A stretch of 64,000 nt of DNA. It comes from VRUE01 sp963745915. GTDB taxonomy: Bacteria; Actinomycetota; Thermoleophilia; Solirubrobacterales; 70-9. A model generated the notes under the pieces. It was not told where the DNA came from, ran no database searches, and saw only the letters and a list, made by a program, of their open reading frames with translations. A program made the translations under genes and the position numbers. Location: positions 1,736,001-1,800,000 of the forward strand of contig CAVUZA010000002.1 in NCBI GenBank assembly GCA_963745915.1, written 5' to 3'. Each line of letters starts with the position of its first letter. Position 1 is the stretch's first letter. Shown here one piece after another: positions 41,652 to 49,818 of this stretch.

Positions 41652-43499
41652 GTGAGCGAGATGACCCGCGACCTGCCCGACGCGCCCGGCGTCTACCTCT
41701 TCCACGGCAAGGACGGCGAGCTGCTCTACGTCGGCAAGGCGCGCTCGATCCGCAAGCGGGTCGCCTCGCACTTCTCCGGCGGCGAGGCGCGGCTGACCTC
41801 GCGCATCGACCGGATCGAGACCCTGGTCACCTCGACCGAGGCCGAGGCCCTGCTCGCCGAGCAGAGCTTCATCAAGCGCCACCGGCCGCGCTTCAACATC
41901 CGCCTGCGCGACGACAAGTCCTACCCCTACGTCTGCGTCAGCCTCGACGAGGACTACCCGCGCGTCTACTTCACCCGCGAGAAGCACCGGCCCGGCCGCG
42001 CCTACTTCGGCCCCTTCTCCAGCGCCAAGCGGGTGCGCGAGACGCTCGACCTGCTCGGCAAGCTGTTTCAGTTCCGCACCTGCGAGGGGCGCGAGCCCGG
42101 GCGGCGCTCCGGCAGCCCCTGCCTCGACTACTACATCAAGCGCTGCGGGGCGCCCTGCGTCGGCTACGTCGGCAGGGAGGAGTACCGGCGCAACATCGAG
42201 GCGATCGTCGCCTTCCTCTCCGGCCGCTACCGCCAGGTCGAGGCCGACGAGAAGGGCAAGATGGAGGCCGCCGCGGAGGCGCGCGAGTTCGAGCGCGCCG
42301 CCCTGCACCGCGACCGGCTGGCGGCGATCCAGTCGCTGTTCGAGCGCCAGCGGGTGGCCGGCGCCACGGTCGGCAGCGCCGACGTGATCGGGGTCGCCGC
42401 CGAGGGCGCCGACGCCAACGTCCAGGTCTTCCAGGTGCGCGACGGAATCCTCGCCGAGCGCCAGAGCTTCTACCTCGAGAACCAGGCCGAACGCGACCTC
42501 GCCGAGGTCACCGAGGAGTTCCTCGGCCAGTACTACTCGGCCTCGCCGGCGGTGCCGCGCACGGTGATCGTCGCCCCCGCCCTGCGCGACCGGGTCGGGG
42601 TGCTGGAGGCGGCGTTGGCCGAGCGCCGCGGCGGCCCGGTCGAGGTGCGCGCTGCCGAGCGCGGCGACAAGCGCCGCCTGCGCGAGCTGGCCGAGCGCAA
42701 CGCGAAGCTGGCCCTCGACCAGGACCGGTTGCGCCGCGAGCACCGCCGCCAGCGCCGGGTCGAGTCGCTGGCCGACCTGCGCGACGCGCTCGGCATGGCC
42801 GAGCTGCCGGTTCGGATCGAGGGCTTCGACATCTCCAACATCGGCGGCACCCACACGGTCGCCTCGATGGTCGTCTTCGAGGGCGGCGCGACGAAGAAGT
42901 CCGACTACCGCCGCTTCCGGGTGCGGGGCGAGGGGGCTGGCCCCGAGGGCGGCCCCGACGACTTCGCCTCGATGGAGGAGATCCTCGGCCGGCGCATGAA
43001 CCGCTACCTGGAGCAGGCCGACCTCTCACCTCACGACGGCAAGCGCGACGCCAGCTTCGCGGCGATGCCCTCGCTGGTCGTGATCGACGGCGGCAAGGGT
43101 CAGCTCTCGGCTGGGCTGCGCGCGCTGCGGCCCTTCCTCGACCGCGGCGTGACCGTGATCGGCCTCGCCAAGCGCCTCGAGGAGGTCTACGTGCCGGGGC
43201 GCGCGGCGCCGATCGACCTGCCCGCCGACTCGGAGGCCTCGCAGCTGCTGCAGCGGGTGCGTGACGAGGCGCACCGCTTCGCGATCGAGCACCACCGCGG
43301 CCGTCGCGACCGGGCGATGACCGGCTCGGTGCTCGACGAGCTGAAGGGCATCGGCCCGGTTCGCAAGCGGGCGCTGCTGCGGCATTTCGGCTCCCCGGAG
43401 CGCTTTCTCGCCGCCAGCCGCGAGGAATTGGAAATGGTGCCCGGCCTGCCTGGCAAGGTTGCGCGTGAGATCCACGAGCAGCTGAACAGGACTGGCTGA
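41652..43499 (+). CDS. uvrC: Excinuclease ABC subunit C
   Basis: A 615-residue UvrC: N-terminal GIY-YIG nuclease (DAPGVYLFHGKDGELLYVGK), cysteine region GSPCLDYYIKRCGAPCVGYV, UVR motif around EEYRRNIEAIVAFLSG/ERAALHRDRLAAIQ, endonuclease domain with GFDISNIGGTHTVASMVVF, and C-terminal helix-hairpin-helix (LDELKGIGPVRKRALLRHFG). It makes both incisions in nucleotide excision repair. GTG 41652 or ATG 41661. TGATG overlap with rapZ. Confidence 0.95.
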   Translation: MSEMTRDLPDAPGVYLFHGKDGELLYVGKARSIRKRVASHFSGGEARLTSRIDRIETLVTSTEAEALLAEQSFIKRHRPRFNIRLRDDKSYPYVCVSLDEDYPRVYFTREKHRPGRAYFGPFSSAKRVRETLDLLGKLFQFRTCEGREPGRRSGSPCLDYYIKRCGAPCVGYVGREEYRRNIEAIVAFLSGRYRQVEADEKGKMEAAAEAREFERAALHRDRLAAIQSLFERQRVAGATVGSADVIGVAAEGADANVQVFQVRDGILAERQSFYLENQAERDLAEVTEEFLGQYYSASPAVPRTVIVAPALRDRVGVLEAALAERRGGPVEVRAAERGDKRRLRELAERNAKLALDQDRLRREHRRQRRVESLADLRDALGMAELPVRIEGFDISNIGGTHTVASMVVFEGGATKKSDYRRFRVRGEGAGPEGGPDDFASMEEILGRRMNRYLEQADLSPHDGKRDASFAAMPSLVVIDGGKGQLSAGLRALRPFLDRGVTVIGLAKRLEEVYVPGRAAPIDLPADSEASQLLQRVRDEAHRFAIEHHRGRRDRAMTGSVLDELKGIGPVRKRALLRHFGSPERFLAASREELEMVPGLPGKVAREIHEQLNRTG

Positions 43500-44362
43500 T
43501 GGACCTGGTGCTGATCACCGGGCACTCCGGCGCGGGCAAGTCGGAGGCGATCGCCGCCTTCGAGGACGGCGGCTACTTCTGCGTCGACAACCTGCCGCCG
43601 CGGATGATCGGCAGCCTCGGCGAGCTCTTCCGCCACGAGGGCAGCGGGGTCGAGCGCGCCGCGGTCGTCTCCGACGTGCGCGGCGGCGACTACTTCGACG
43701 AGCTGCTGCAGGTGCTCGACGAGCTCGGCGCCGACGGCCTGAAGCCGACCGTGCTCTTCCTCGAAGCCGACGAAGAGACCCTGGTCGACCGCTACAAGGA
43801 GACCCGCCGCCGCCACCCGCTGGCGCCCCAAGGGCGGATCATCGACGGCATCCGGGCCGAGCAGGAGCTGCTGGCGCCGCTGCGCGAGCGGGCCGACATC
43901 GTCATGGACAGCAGCGGCCTGACCGCCGGCATGCTGCGCCGCCGCATCGCCGAGGAACTGCTCGGCCGCCACCCCGGCAGCCGGATGGCGCTCACCCTGC
44001 TCACCTTCGGCTTCAAGAACGGCCCGCCCCACGACGCCGACCTCACCCTCGACGTCCGTTTCCTGCCCAACCCCCACTACGTCGACGAGCTGCGGCCGCT
44101 GACCGGCCTCGACGAGCGGGTCCGCGACTACGTCGAGGACGGCACCCAGGCGGGCGAGTTCTACGGCCGCCTGCTGCCCCTGCTCGAGTTCCTCGTCCCC
44201 GCCTACGTCGCCGAGGGCAAGAGTCACCTGACGATCGCGATCGGCTGCACCGGCGGCCGCCACCGCTCGATCACCGTCGCCGACCGCGTCCGCCGCGAGC
44301 TCGAGGGCCGCGACGACGTCGTCGTCCACATGAAGCACCGCGACGCCGAACTGGACGAGTAG
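43499..44362 (+). CDS. rapZ: RNase adapter / nucleotide-binding protein RapZ
   Basis: A 287-residue RapZ (YvcJ) protein: Walker A ITGHSGAGKSEAIAAFEDGG, DNLPPRMIGSLGELF, LTFGFKNGPPHDADLTLDVR and C-terminal IAIGCTGGRHRSITVADRV. It binds GTP/ATP and regulates sRNA processing or cell-wall precursors in other bacteria. It overlaps uvrC. The neighbours expected next, yvcK and whiA, are not here. Confidence 0.95.
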   Translation: MDLVLITGHSGAGKSEAIAAFEDGGYFCVDNLPPRMIGSLGELFRHEGSGVERAAVVSDVRGGDYFDELLQVLDELGADGLKPTVLFLEADEETLVDRYKETRRRHPLAPQGRIIDGIRAEQELLAPLRERADIVMDSSGLTAGMLRRRIAEELLGRHPGSRMALTLLTFGFKNGPPHDADLTLDVRFLPNPHYVDELRPLTGLDERVRDYVEDGTQAGEFYGRLLPLLEFLVPAYVAEGKSHLTIAIGCTGGRHRSITVADRVRRELEGRDDVVVHMKHRDAELDE

Positions 44363-44386
44363 CGCGTACGAGCTGGGCGGGGGTGC

Positions 44387-44538
44387 GCGCCGCGGGCAGG
44401 AGCCCTCCGCGTGAATTGAGTCGCTGCGGCCCTGCGGGCCTTCGCTCCAATCGATGAGCGCGGCTGACGCCGCGCAGAAGACAGATTGCATATCGCCGCT
44501 GGCGCGACATTCCCGCGGAGGGCTCCTGCCCGCGGCGC
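44387..44538 (+). repeat. 152-bp structured element, copy 1
   Basis: Outer arms 44387-44411 and 44514-44538 are a perfect 25-bp inverted repeat. The 102-base interior carries TTGAGTCGC, a GGCCC-TGC-GGGCC hairpin, CGCTCC, a GCGCGGC-TGAC-GCCGCGC hairpin, CAGATTGCAT and a CGCC-GCT-GGCG hairpin. The second copy is in opposite orientation at 44578-44729. Lies in the 397-base gap between rapZ and an ABC gene; no coding support. Confidence 0.7.
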
Positions 44539-44577
44539 GTGCACGCCGACCGCTCGCGACTGGGCTGCGGCGGCGCG

Positions 44578-44729
44578 GGGGACGGGTCCGGTCGTGCCTC
44601 GGGCGAGTGTGGCCGCAGGCCGCGACATGCAATCTGGTTTCTGCGCGCCATAGGCGCGCACCGACATCCGGAGCGCCGCGCGCAGCGCGCGCGACTCAAC
44701 TCGACCGAGGCGCGACCGGACCCGTCCCC
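44578..44729 (-). repeat. 152-bp structured element, copy 2 (inverted)
   Basis: Outer arms 44578-44602 and 44705-44729 are a 25-bp inverted repeat with one T/G pair. Their sequence is unrelated to the arms of copy 1. Read on the minus strand, the 102-base interior has the same linkers: TTGAGTCGC, GCGCTCC, CAGATTGCAT, TCGC; the central hairpin is TGCGCGCC-TAT-GGCGCGCA. Thus arms and hairpins vary with pairing kept. 39 bases separate the copies. Confidence 0.7.
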
Positions 44730-44759
44730 GACTCGTCCCAACCCTAGAATCGCCGGGCT

Positions 44760-45617
44760 TTGGCTGAACCCGTCATATCCGTGCGTGGGCTGCGCAAGAG
44801 CTACGGCGACTTCGAAGCGGTGCGCGGCATCGATCTCGAGGTCGCGGCGGGCGAGGTCTTTGCCTTCCTCGGGCCCAACGGGGCGGGCAAGACGACCACG
44901 GTCGAGATCCTCGAGGGCTATCGCGAGCGCAGCGGGGGGGAGGTTCGGGTGCTGGGCGAGGACCCGCACGGGGCCGGGCGCGAGTGGCGGGAGCGGATCG
45001 GGATCGTGCTGCAGAGCTGCCGGCTCGACCCCTACCTGACCGTGCGCGAGTCGCTGGAGCTGTACGCCGGCTACTACCGGGCGCCGCGGCCGGTGGACGA
45101 GGTGGTCGCCCTGGTCGGGCTGGAGGGCAAGGCGGGGGCGCGGACCGGCGGCCTCTCCGGCGGCCAGCAGCGGCGGCTCGACGTCGGCATGGCGCTGGTC
45201 GGCGACCCCGAGCTGCTCTTCCTCGACGAGCCGACCACCGGCTTCGATCCCTCGGCCCGGCGCCACGCCTGGGAGGCGATCGCCGGCCTGCGCGAGCTGG
45301 GCAAGACCGTCTTCCTCACCACCCACTACATGGACGAGGCGCAGCGGCTCGCCGACCGGGTGACGATCATCGCCCGCGGCGAGGTGGTCGCCGGCGGCGC
45401 CCCCGAGGAGATCGGCGACCGCGCCAGCCTGCCGACCACGATCAGCTACCGGGCCGGCGGCGAGCGGGTCTCGGTCGAGACCCGCACCCCGGTCGCCGAC
45501 CTCGCCGAGCTGACCGGGCGGGCGCTGGAGCGCGGCACCGAGCTCGAGGACCTGGAAGTGAGGCGGCCCAGCCTCGAGGACGTCTACCTGTCGCTGACCG
45601 GGGAGGGGGCGGAGTGA
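44760..45617 (+). CDS. ABC-2 type transporter ATPase
   Basis: A 285-residue ATPase: Walker A FLGPNGAGKTTTVEILEGY, signature LSGGQQRRLDVGMALVG, Walker B LLFLDEPTTGFDPSAR, His in FLTTHYMDEAQ. C-terminal extra domain (~70 residues) as in drug/lipid exporters of the DrrA kind. TTG at 44760 is the most likely start (AEPVISVRGLRKSYG follows). Four-base overlap with its permease. Confidence 0.9.
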   Translation: MAEPVISVRGLRKSYGDFEAVRGIDLEVAAGEVFAFLGPNGAGKTTTVEILEGYRERSGGEVRVLGEDPHGAGREWRERIGIVLQSCRLDPYLTVRESLELYAGYYRAPRPVDEVVALVGLEGKAGARTGGLSGGQQRRLDVGMALVGDPELLFLDEPTTGFDPSARRHAWEAIAGLRELGKTVFLTTHYMDEAQRLADRVTIIARGEVVAGGAPEEIGDRASLPTTISYRAGGERVSVETRTPVADLAELTGRALERGTELEDLEVRRPSLEDVYLSLTGEGAE

Positions 45618-46387
45618 CCGGGATCGCGCTCTTCGCCCACCAGTTGCGCTACGACCAGAAGGTCTTCTGGCGCAACCCGGCCTCGATCTTCTTCACCGTC
45701 GCCTTCCCGGTGATCCTGCTGCTGATCTTCGCCACCGTCTTCGGCGACCAGACGGTCGACGTGCGCGGCGGGGTCGAGACCACCGCCTACTACGTGCCGG
45801 CGATCATCACCCTGGCGGTGATCTCGGCGACGATGCAGTCGCTGGCGATGTCGCTGGTCATCGCCCGCGAGGACGGGCGGCTGAAGCGCGGGCGGGGGAC
45901 GCCGATGCCGGCCTGGGTCTTCGTCGCCGGCCGGGTCGGCAACTCGGCCGTCGTCGCCCTGCTGATGCTCGCCCTGGTGGCGGCGATCGGGCGGCTGCTC
46001 TACGGCGTGCCGATCCCCTGGGAGCGGCTGCCGCAGCTGTTGCTCGTGCTCCTGGTCGGGGCGGCGGCCTTCTGCTGCCTCGGCATCGCCCTGACCGCGG
46101 CGATCCCCTCCCAGGACGCGGCGGCGCCGATCGTCAACGCGCTGCTGCTGCCGCTCTACTTCCTCTCCGGCGTCTTCATCCCCGACGACCAGCTGCCCAG
46201 CGGCGTCATCCACTTCGCCGACCTCTTCCCGATCCGCCACTTCTTCGAGGCCTTCTTCGACGTCTACGACCCCGGCACCGCCGGTGCCGCCCTGCAGTGG
46301 GGCGACCTGGCGGTGGTCGCCCTCTGGGGGATCGCCGGCCTCGTCCTCGCGATCAGCCGCTTCCGCTGGACCCCGCGCGGCGGCTGA
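45614..46387 (+). CDS. ABC-2 type transporter permease
   Basis: A 257-residue membrane protein with six helices, of the DrrB/ABC-2 family: DQKVFWRNPASIFFTVAFPV, then AREDGRLKRGRGTPMPAWVF, and FLSGVFIPDDQLPSG. It works with the ATPase upstream to export a drug, lipid or polymer; substrate unknown. GTG 45614. Confidence 0.9.
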   Translation: MTGIALFAHQLRYDQKVFWRNPASIFFTVAFPVILLLIFATVFGDQTVDVRGGVETTAYYVPAIITLAVISATMQSLAMSLVIAREDGRLKRGRGTPMPAWVFVAGRVGNSAVVALLMLALVAAIGRLLYGVPIPWERLPQLLLVLLVGAAAFCCLGIALTAAIPSQDAAAPIVNALLLPLYFLSGVFIPDDQLPSGVIHFADLFPIRHFFEAFFDVYDPGTAGAALQWGDLAVVALWGIAGLVLAISRFRWTPRGG

Positions 46388-46416
46388 TCCGCCGGCCCGT
46401 ATAGCCTCCCCGCCGC

Positions 46417-46779
46417 ATGTTGCACCACGTCCTCCTGGAGGTCGCAGACCTCGAGCGGAGCGCGTCGTTCTACGACGCGCTGCTCGCGCCGCTTGGCTGG
46501 CGGCGCCATTTCGAGGAGGACGAGACGGTCGGCTGGGGCATCGCCAAGCCGGTCTTCTTCATCTCCGCCCACCACGGGCCGCAGCCGGGCTTCGGCCTGG
46601 TCAGCTTCTCCGGCCTCGGGATCGTCGCCGTCAAGGCGGCCTGGGAAGCGGGCGTCGGCGCCGGCGGGACCAGCGTCTCGGACCCCGGCGAGCGGCGCTC
46701 CTACGGCTCCGGCTCCTACTCCGCTTTCCTCAAGGACCCGGACGGGTACGAGATAGAGATCACCATCGGGTCCGACTAG
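46417..46779 (+). CDS. VOC/glyoxalase-like protein
   Basis: A 120-residue vicinal-oxygen-chelate protein: MLHHVLLEVADLERSASFYD (first metal His) and AFLKDPDGYEIEITIG (last Glu). Glyoxalase, bleomycin-resistance and dioxygenase relatives share this fold; activity not assignable. Confidence 0.88.
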   Translation: MLHHVLLEVADLERSASFYDALLAPLGWRRHFEEDETVGWGIAKPVFFISAHHGPQPGFGLVSFSGLGIVAVKAAWEAGVGAGGTSVSDPGERRSYGSGSYSAFLKDPDGYEIEITIGSD

Positions 46780-46812
46780 GACGTCAAGCGAGATTCAGGA
46801 GGGTGTGAGGCA

Positions 46813-47817
46813 ATGGCTGTGAAGGTCGGAATCAACGGCTTCGGTCGGATCGGGCGCAACGTCTTCCGAGCCGCGCACGCGGCCGGCGCCGAGGTCGAGT
46901 TCGTCGCCGTCAACGACCTCGTCGACACCGCGACGATGGCGAACCTGCTCAAGTACGACTCGATCCTGGGCCGCTTCCCGGGCGAGGTCGAGGCCGCCGA
47001 CGGCGGCCTGCGCATCGACGGCAAGGAGCTGAAGGCGCTCTCCGAGCGCGATCCCGCGGCGCTGCCCTGGGGCGAGCTCGGCGTCGACGTGGTGATCGAG
47101 TCGACCGGCCTCTTCACCGGCCGCGAGGACGCCGGCAAGCACCTCGCCGCCGGCGCCAAGAAGGTGATCATCTCGGCCCCGGCCAAGGACCCCGACGTGA
47201 CCGTCGCCCTCGGCGTCAACTTCGAGACCGCCTACGACCGCGACAGCCACGACATCATCTCCAACGCCTCCTGCACGACCAACTGCCTGGCGCCGCTGGC
47301 CAAGGTGCTGCACGAGAAGTTCGGCATCGAGCAGGGTCTGATGACCACGATCCACGCCTACACCGCCGACCAGCGCCTGCAGGACATGCCGCACAAGGAC
47401 CCGCGCCGCTCGCGCGCCGCGGCGCTCAACCTGATCCCGACCACGACCGGCGCCGCCAAGGCGGTCGGCCTCGTGCTGCCCGAGCTGAACGGCAAGCTGA
47501 ACGGGTTCTCGATGCGGGCGCCGGTGCCGACCGGGTCGGCGGTCGACCTCGTCTTCGTCAGCCCCGACCCGCTCTCCACGGAGGGCATCAACGCGGCGCT
47601 GAAGGAGGCCGCGGAGGGGCCGCTGAAGGGGATCCTCGCCTACACCGAGGACCCGATCGTCTCCACCGACATCGTCGGCGACCCGCACTCCTCGATCGTC
47701 GACGGGCAGTCGACGATGGTGATCGGCGACGGCCGCATGGCGAAGGTGATCAGCTGGTACGACAACGAGTGGGGCTACTCGAACCGCTGCGTCGAGCTCG
47801 CCGGCAAGGTCCTCTGA
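46813..47817 (+). CDS. gap: Glyceraldehyde-3-phosphate dehydrogenase, type I
   Basis: A 334-residue GAPDH: NAD loop VGINGFGRIGRNVFRAA, catalytic Cys in SNASCTTNCLAPLAKVL, His in MTTIHAYTADQRLQD, and C-terminal WYDNEWGYSNRCVEL. It catalyses the oxidising step of glycolysis. Strong AGGAGGGTG ribosome site. First of gap-pgk-tpiA-gpmI. Confidence 0.97.
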   Translation: MAVKVGINGFGRIGRNVFRAAHAAGAEVEFVAVNDLVDTATMANLLKYDSILGRFPGEVEAADGGLRIDGKELKALSERDPAALPWGELGVDVVIESTGLFTGREDAGKHLAAGAKKVIISAPAKDPDVTVALGVNFETAYDRDSHDIISNASCTTNCLAPLAKVLHEKFGIEQGLMTTIHAYTADQRLQDMPHKDPRRSRAAALNLIPTTTGAAKAVGLVLPELNGKLNGFSMRAPVPTGSAVDLVFVSPDPLSTEGINAALKEAAEGPLKGILAYTEDPIVSTDIVGDPHSSIVDGQSTMVIGDGRMAKVISWYDNEWGYSNRCVELAGKVL

Positions 47818-47836
47818 GCGCCGCCGTGGGGGCGCG

Positions 47837-49024
47837 GTGAGCTTCGCCAAGGCAAGCGTCCGCGACGCCGAGGTCGCCGGCAGGCGGGTCCTCGTGCGGG
47901 TCGACTTCAACGTCCCGCTGGAGGGCGGCCGGGTCGCCGACGACACCCGGATCCGCGCCGCGCTGCCGACGATCGAGCTGCTGCGCGAGCGCGGCGCGTC
48001 GCTGGTCCTCGTCTCCCACCTGGGCCGGCCCAAGGGCGAGGTCGTCCCCGAGCTCTCGATGAAGCCGGTCGGCGAGCGGCTGGCGGAGCTGCTCGGGGCG
48101 CCGGTCAAGCAGGCGCCCGCCGTGGTCGGCCCCGAGGTCGAGACGATGGCCGCGGGGCTCTCGCCCGGCGACGTGCTGCTGCTCGAGAACGTCCGCTTCG
48201 AGCCGGGCGAGACCGACGACGACCCGTCCCTGGCCAAGCGCCTGGCGGGGCTGGCCGACCTCTACGTCAACGACGCCTTCGGCGCCGCCCACCGCGCCCA
48301 CGCCAGCACCGCCGGCGTCGCCGACATGCTGCCCGGTTACGCCGGCCTGCTGCTCGAGCGCGAGCTGACCGAGCTGGGCGCCGTGGTCGGCGCCCCGGCG
48401 CGGCCGCTGGTCGTCGTCCTCGGCGGCGCCAAGGTCAGCGACAAGGTCGGCGTCATCGACCGCTTCCTCGAGCTCGCCGACGAGATCCTGATCGGCGGCG
48501 CGATGTGCTTCAGCTTCTTCCGCGCCCAGGGCATCGGCACCGGCGACTCGCTGGTCGAGGAGGCCGGCGTGAAGCTCGCCGCCGAGGCGCTGAAGCGGGC
48601 CGAGGATTCGCGCTGCGTGCTGCGGCTGCCGGTCGACCTGGTGCTCGGCGAGCGCTTCGCCGCCGACGCCGAGCCGCGCCAGAGCGACGGGGTCGAGGTG
48701 CCCGAGGGCTGGATGGGCCTCGACGTCGGGCCGCGCACCGCGGCCGCCTACGCGGCGGCGATCGCCGCCGCCGGCACCGTGCTCTGGAACGGCCCGATGG
48801 GGGCCTTCGAGCTGCCGTCCTTCGCCGCCGGCACCCGCGCCGTGGCCGAGGCGGTGGCGGCGGCGCCGGGCACGACGGTGGTCGGCGGTGGCGACTCGGT
48901 CGCCGCCCTGCAACAGTTCGGGTTGGCCGAGAAGGTGGACTGGCTTTCGACCGGAGGAGGAGCGTCCTTGGAGCTTTTGGAGGGAAAGGCACTGCCGGGA
49001 GTGGAGGCTCTGCGCGATGTCTGA
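47837..49024 (+). CDS. pgk: Phosphoglycerate kinase
   Basis: A 395-residue PGK: RVLVRVDFNVPLEGGRVADD, SHLGRPKGEV, NVRFEPGE, LGGAKVSDKVGVIDRF and C-terminal VVGGGDSVAALQQFG, STGGGASLELLEG. It makes ATP from 1,3-bisphosphoglycerate. GTG start; ends by overlapping tpiA by eight bases. Confidence 0.97.
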   Translation: MSFAKASVRDAEVAGRRVLVRVDFNVPLEGGRVADDTRIRAALPTIELLRERGASLVLVSHLGRPKGEVVPELSMKPVGERLAELLGAPVKQAPAVVGPEVETMAAGLSPGDVLLLENVRFEPGETDDDPSLAKRLAGLADLYVNDAFGAAHRAHASTAGVADMLPGYAGLLLERELTELGAVVGAPARPLVVVLGGAKVSDKVGVIDRFLELADEILIGGAMCFSFFRAQGIGTGDSLVEEAGVKLAAEALKRAEDSRCVLRLPVDLVLGERFAADAEPRQSDGVEVPEGWMGLDVGPRTAAAYAAAIAAAGTVLWNGPMGAFELPSFAAGTRAVAEAVAAAPGTTVVGGGDSVAALQQFGLAEKVDWLSTGGGASLELLEGKALPGVEALRDV

Positions 49025-49766
49025 GCGAACCCCGTACATCGCCGCCAACTGGAAGATGCACAAGACCGCCGCCGAGGCGGGCGAGTTCGTTGACGCGCTG
49101 CTGCCGCGGATCGCCGCGACCCAGAGCGACGTCGTCATCTGCCCGCCCTTCACCGCGCTCAGCGCCGTGGTCGAGCGCCGCTACGGCACCGCGGTCAAGG
49201 TCGCGGCCCAGAACATGCACGAGGAGGCCTCCGGCGCCTTCACCGGCGAGGTCTCGGCGGCGATGCTGGTCGAGCTCGACGTCGAGGCCGTCGTCCTCGG
49301 CCACTCCGAGCGGCGCCAGCTCTTCGGCGAGACCGACGAGGCGCTGGCGCGCAAGCTGCCCGCGGCCCTGGCCGCCGGCCTGGAGCCGATCCTCTGCGTC
49401 GGCGAGAGCGAGGAGGCGCGCGACGCCGAACAGACCGACGCCGTGCTGCAGCGCCAGCTGCAGGCCGACCTGGCCGGGGTCGAGGGGGCGGCGCTGAGCG
49501 GCGTGGTGATCGCCTACGAGCCGATCTGGGCGATCGGCACCGGCCGCACGGCGACGCCCGAGCAGGCCCAGGAGACGATCGCCTTCATCCGCGACCTGCT
49601 GCGCGAGCGCGGCGCCCGGGCCGAGGAGCTGCGGATCCTCTACGGCGGCTCGGTCAAGCCCGCCAACGCCGCCGAGCTGCTCGGCCAGCCCGACATCGAC
49701 GGCGCCCTGGTCGGCGGCGCCAGCCTCGACGCCGACGAATTCGCCGCGATCGTGGCCGCCGCATGA
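49017..49766 (+). CDS. tpiA: Triosephosphate isomerase
   Basis: A 249-residue TIM barrel: YIAANWKMHKTAAEAGEFVD (Lys), GHSERRQLFGETDE (His), AYEPIWAIGTGRTATPEQA (catalytic Glu) and LYGGSVKPANAAELL. It interconverts the triose phosphates. ATG 49017 inside the end of pgk. Confidence 0.97.
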   Translation: MSERTPYIAANWKMHKTAAEAGEFVDALLPRIAATQSDVVICPPFTALSAVVERRYGTAVKVAAQNMHEEASGAFTGEVSAAMLVELDVEAVVLGHSERRQLFGETDEALARKLPAALAAGLEPILCVGESEEARDAEQTDAVLQRQLQADLAGVEGAALSGVVIAYEPIWAIGTGRTATPEQAQETIAFIRDLLRERGARAEELRILYGGSVKPANAAELLGQPDIDGALVGGASLDADEFAAIVAAA

Positions 49767-49767
49767 G

Positions 49768-49816
49768 CTTCCGGTGCGCCTTTTGCACCCTGGGCGTACA
49801 TAAGGACAACCGGAAG
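49768..49816 (+). promoter_or_regulatory. gpmI leader hairpins covering the ribosome site
   Basis: CTTCCGG (49768-49774) pairs with CCGGAAG (49810-49816), which is part of the GGAAGGG ribosome site two bases before the gpmI ATG. Inside is GGTGC-N7-GCACC. The left arm TTCCGGTGCGCCTT matches the ppk1 leader arm except for its first base. Confidence 0.45.
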
Positions 49817-49818
49817 GG

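Noticed and set aside
44387..44729. CRISPR array or IS ends
   Set aside because: Only two inverted units, no regular spacers, no transposase frame inside, and the arms differ between copies.
44454..44747. 97-codon frame across the rapZ-ABC gap
   Set aside because: It runs straight through the inverted repeats and has no ribosome site; the repeats explain the open frame.
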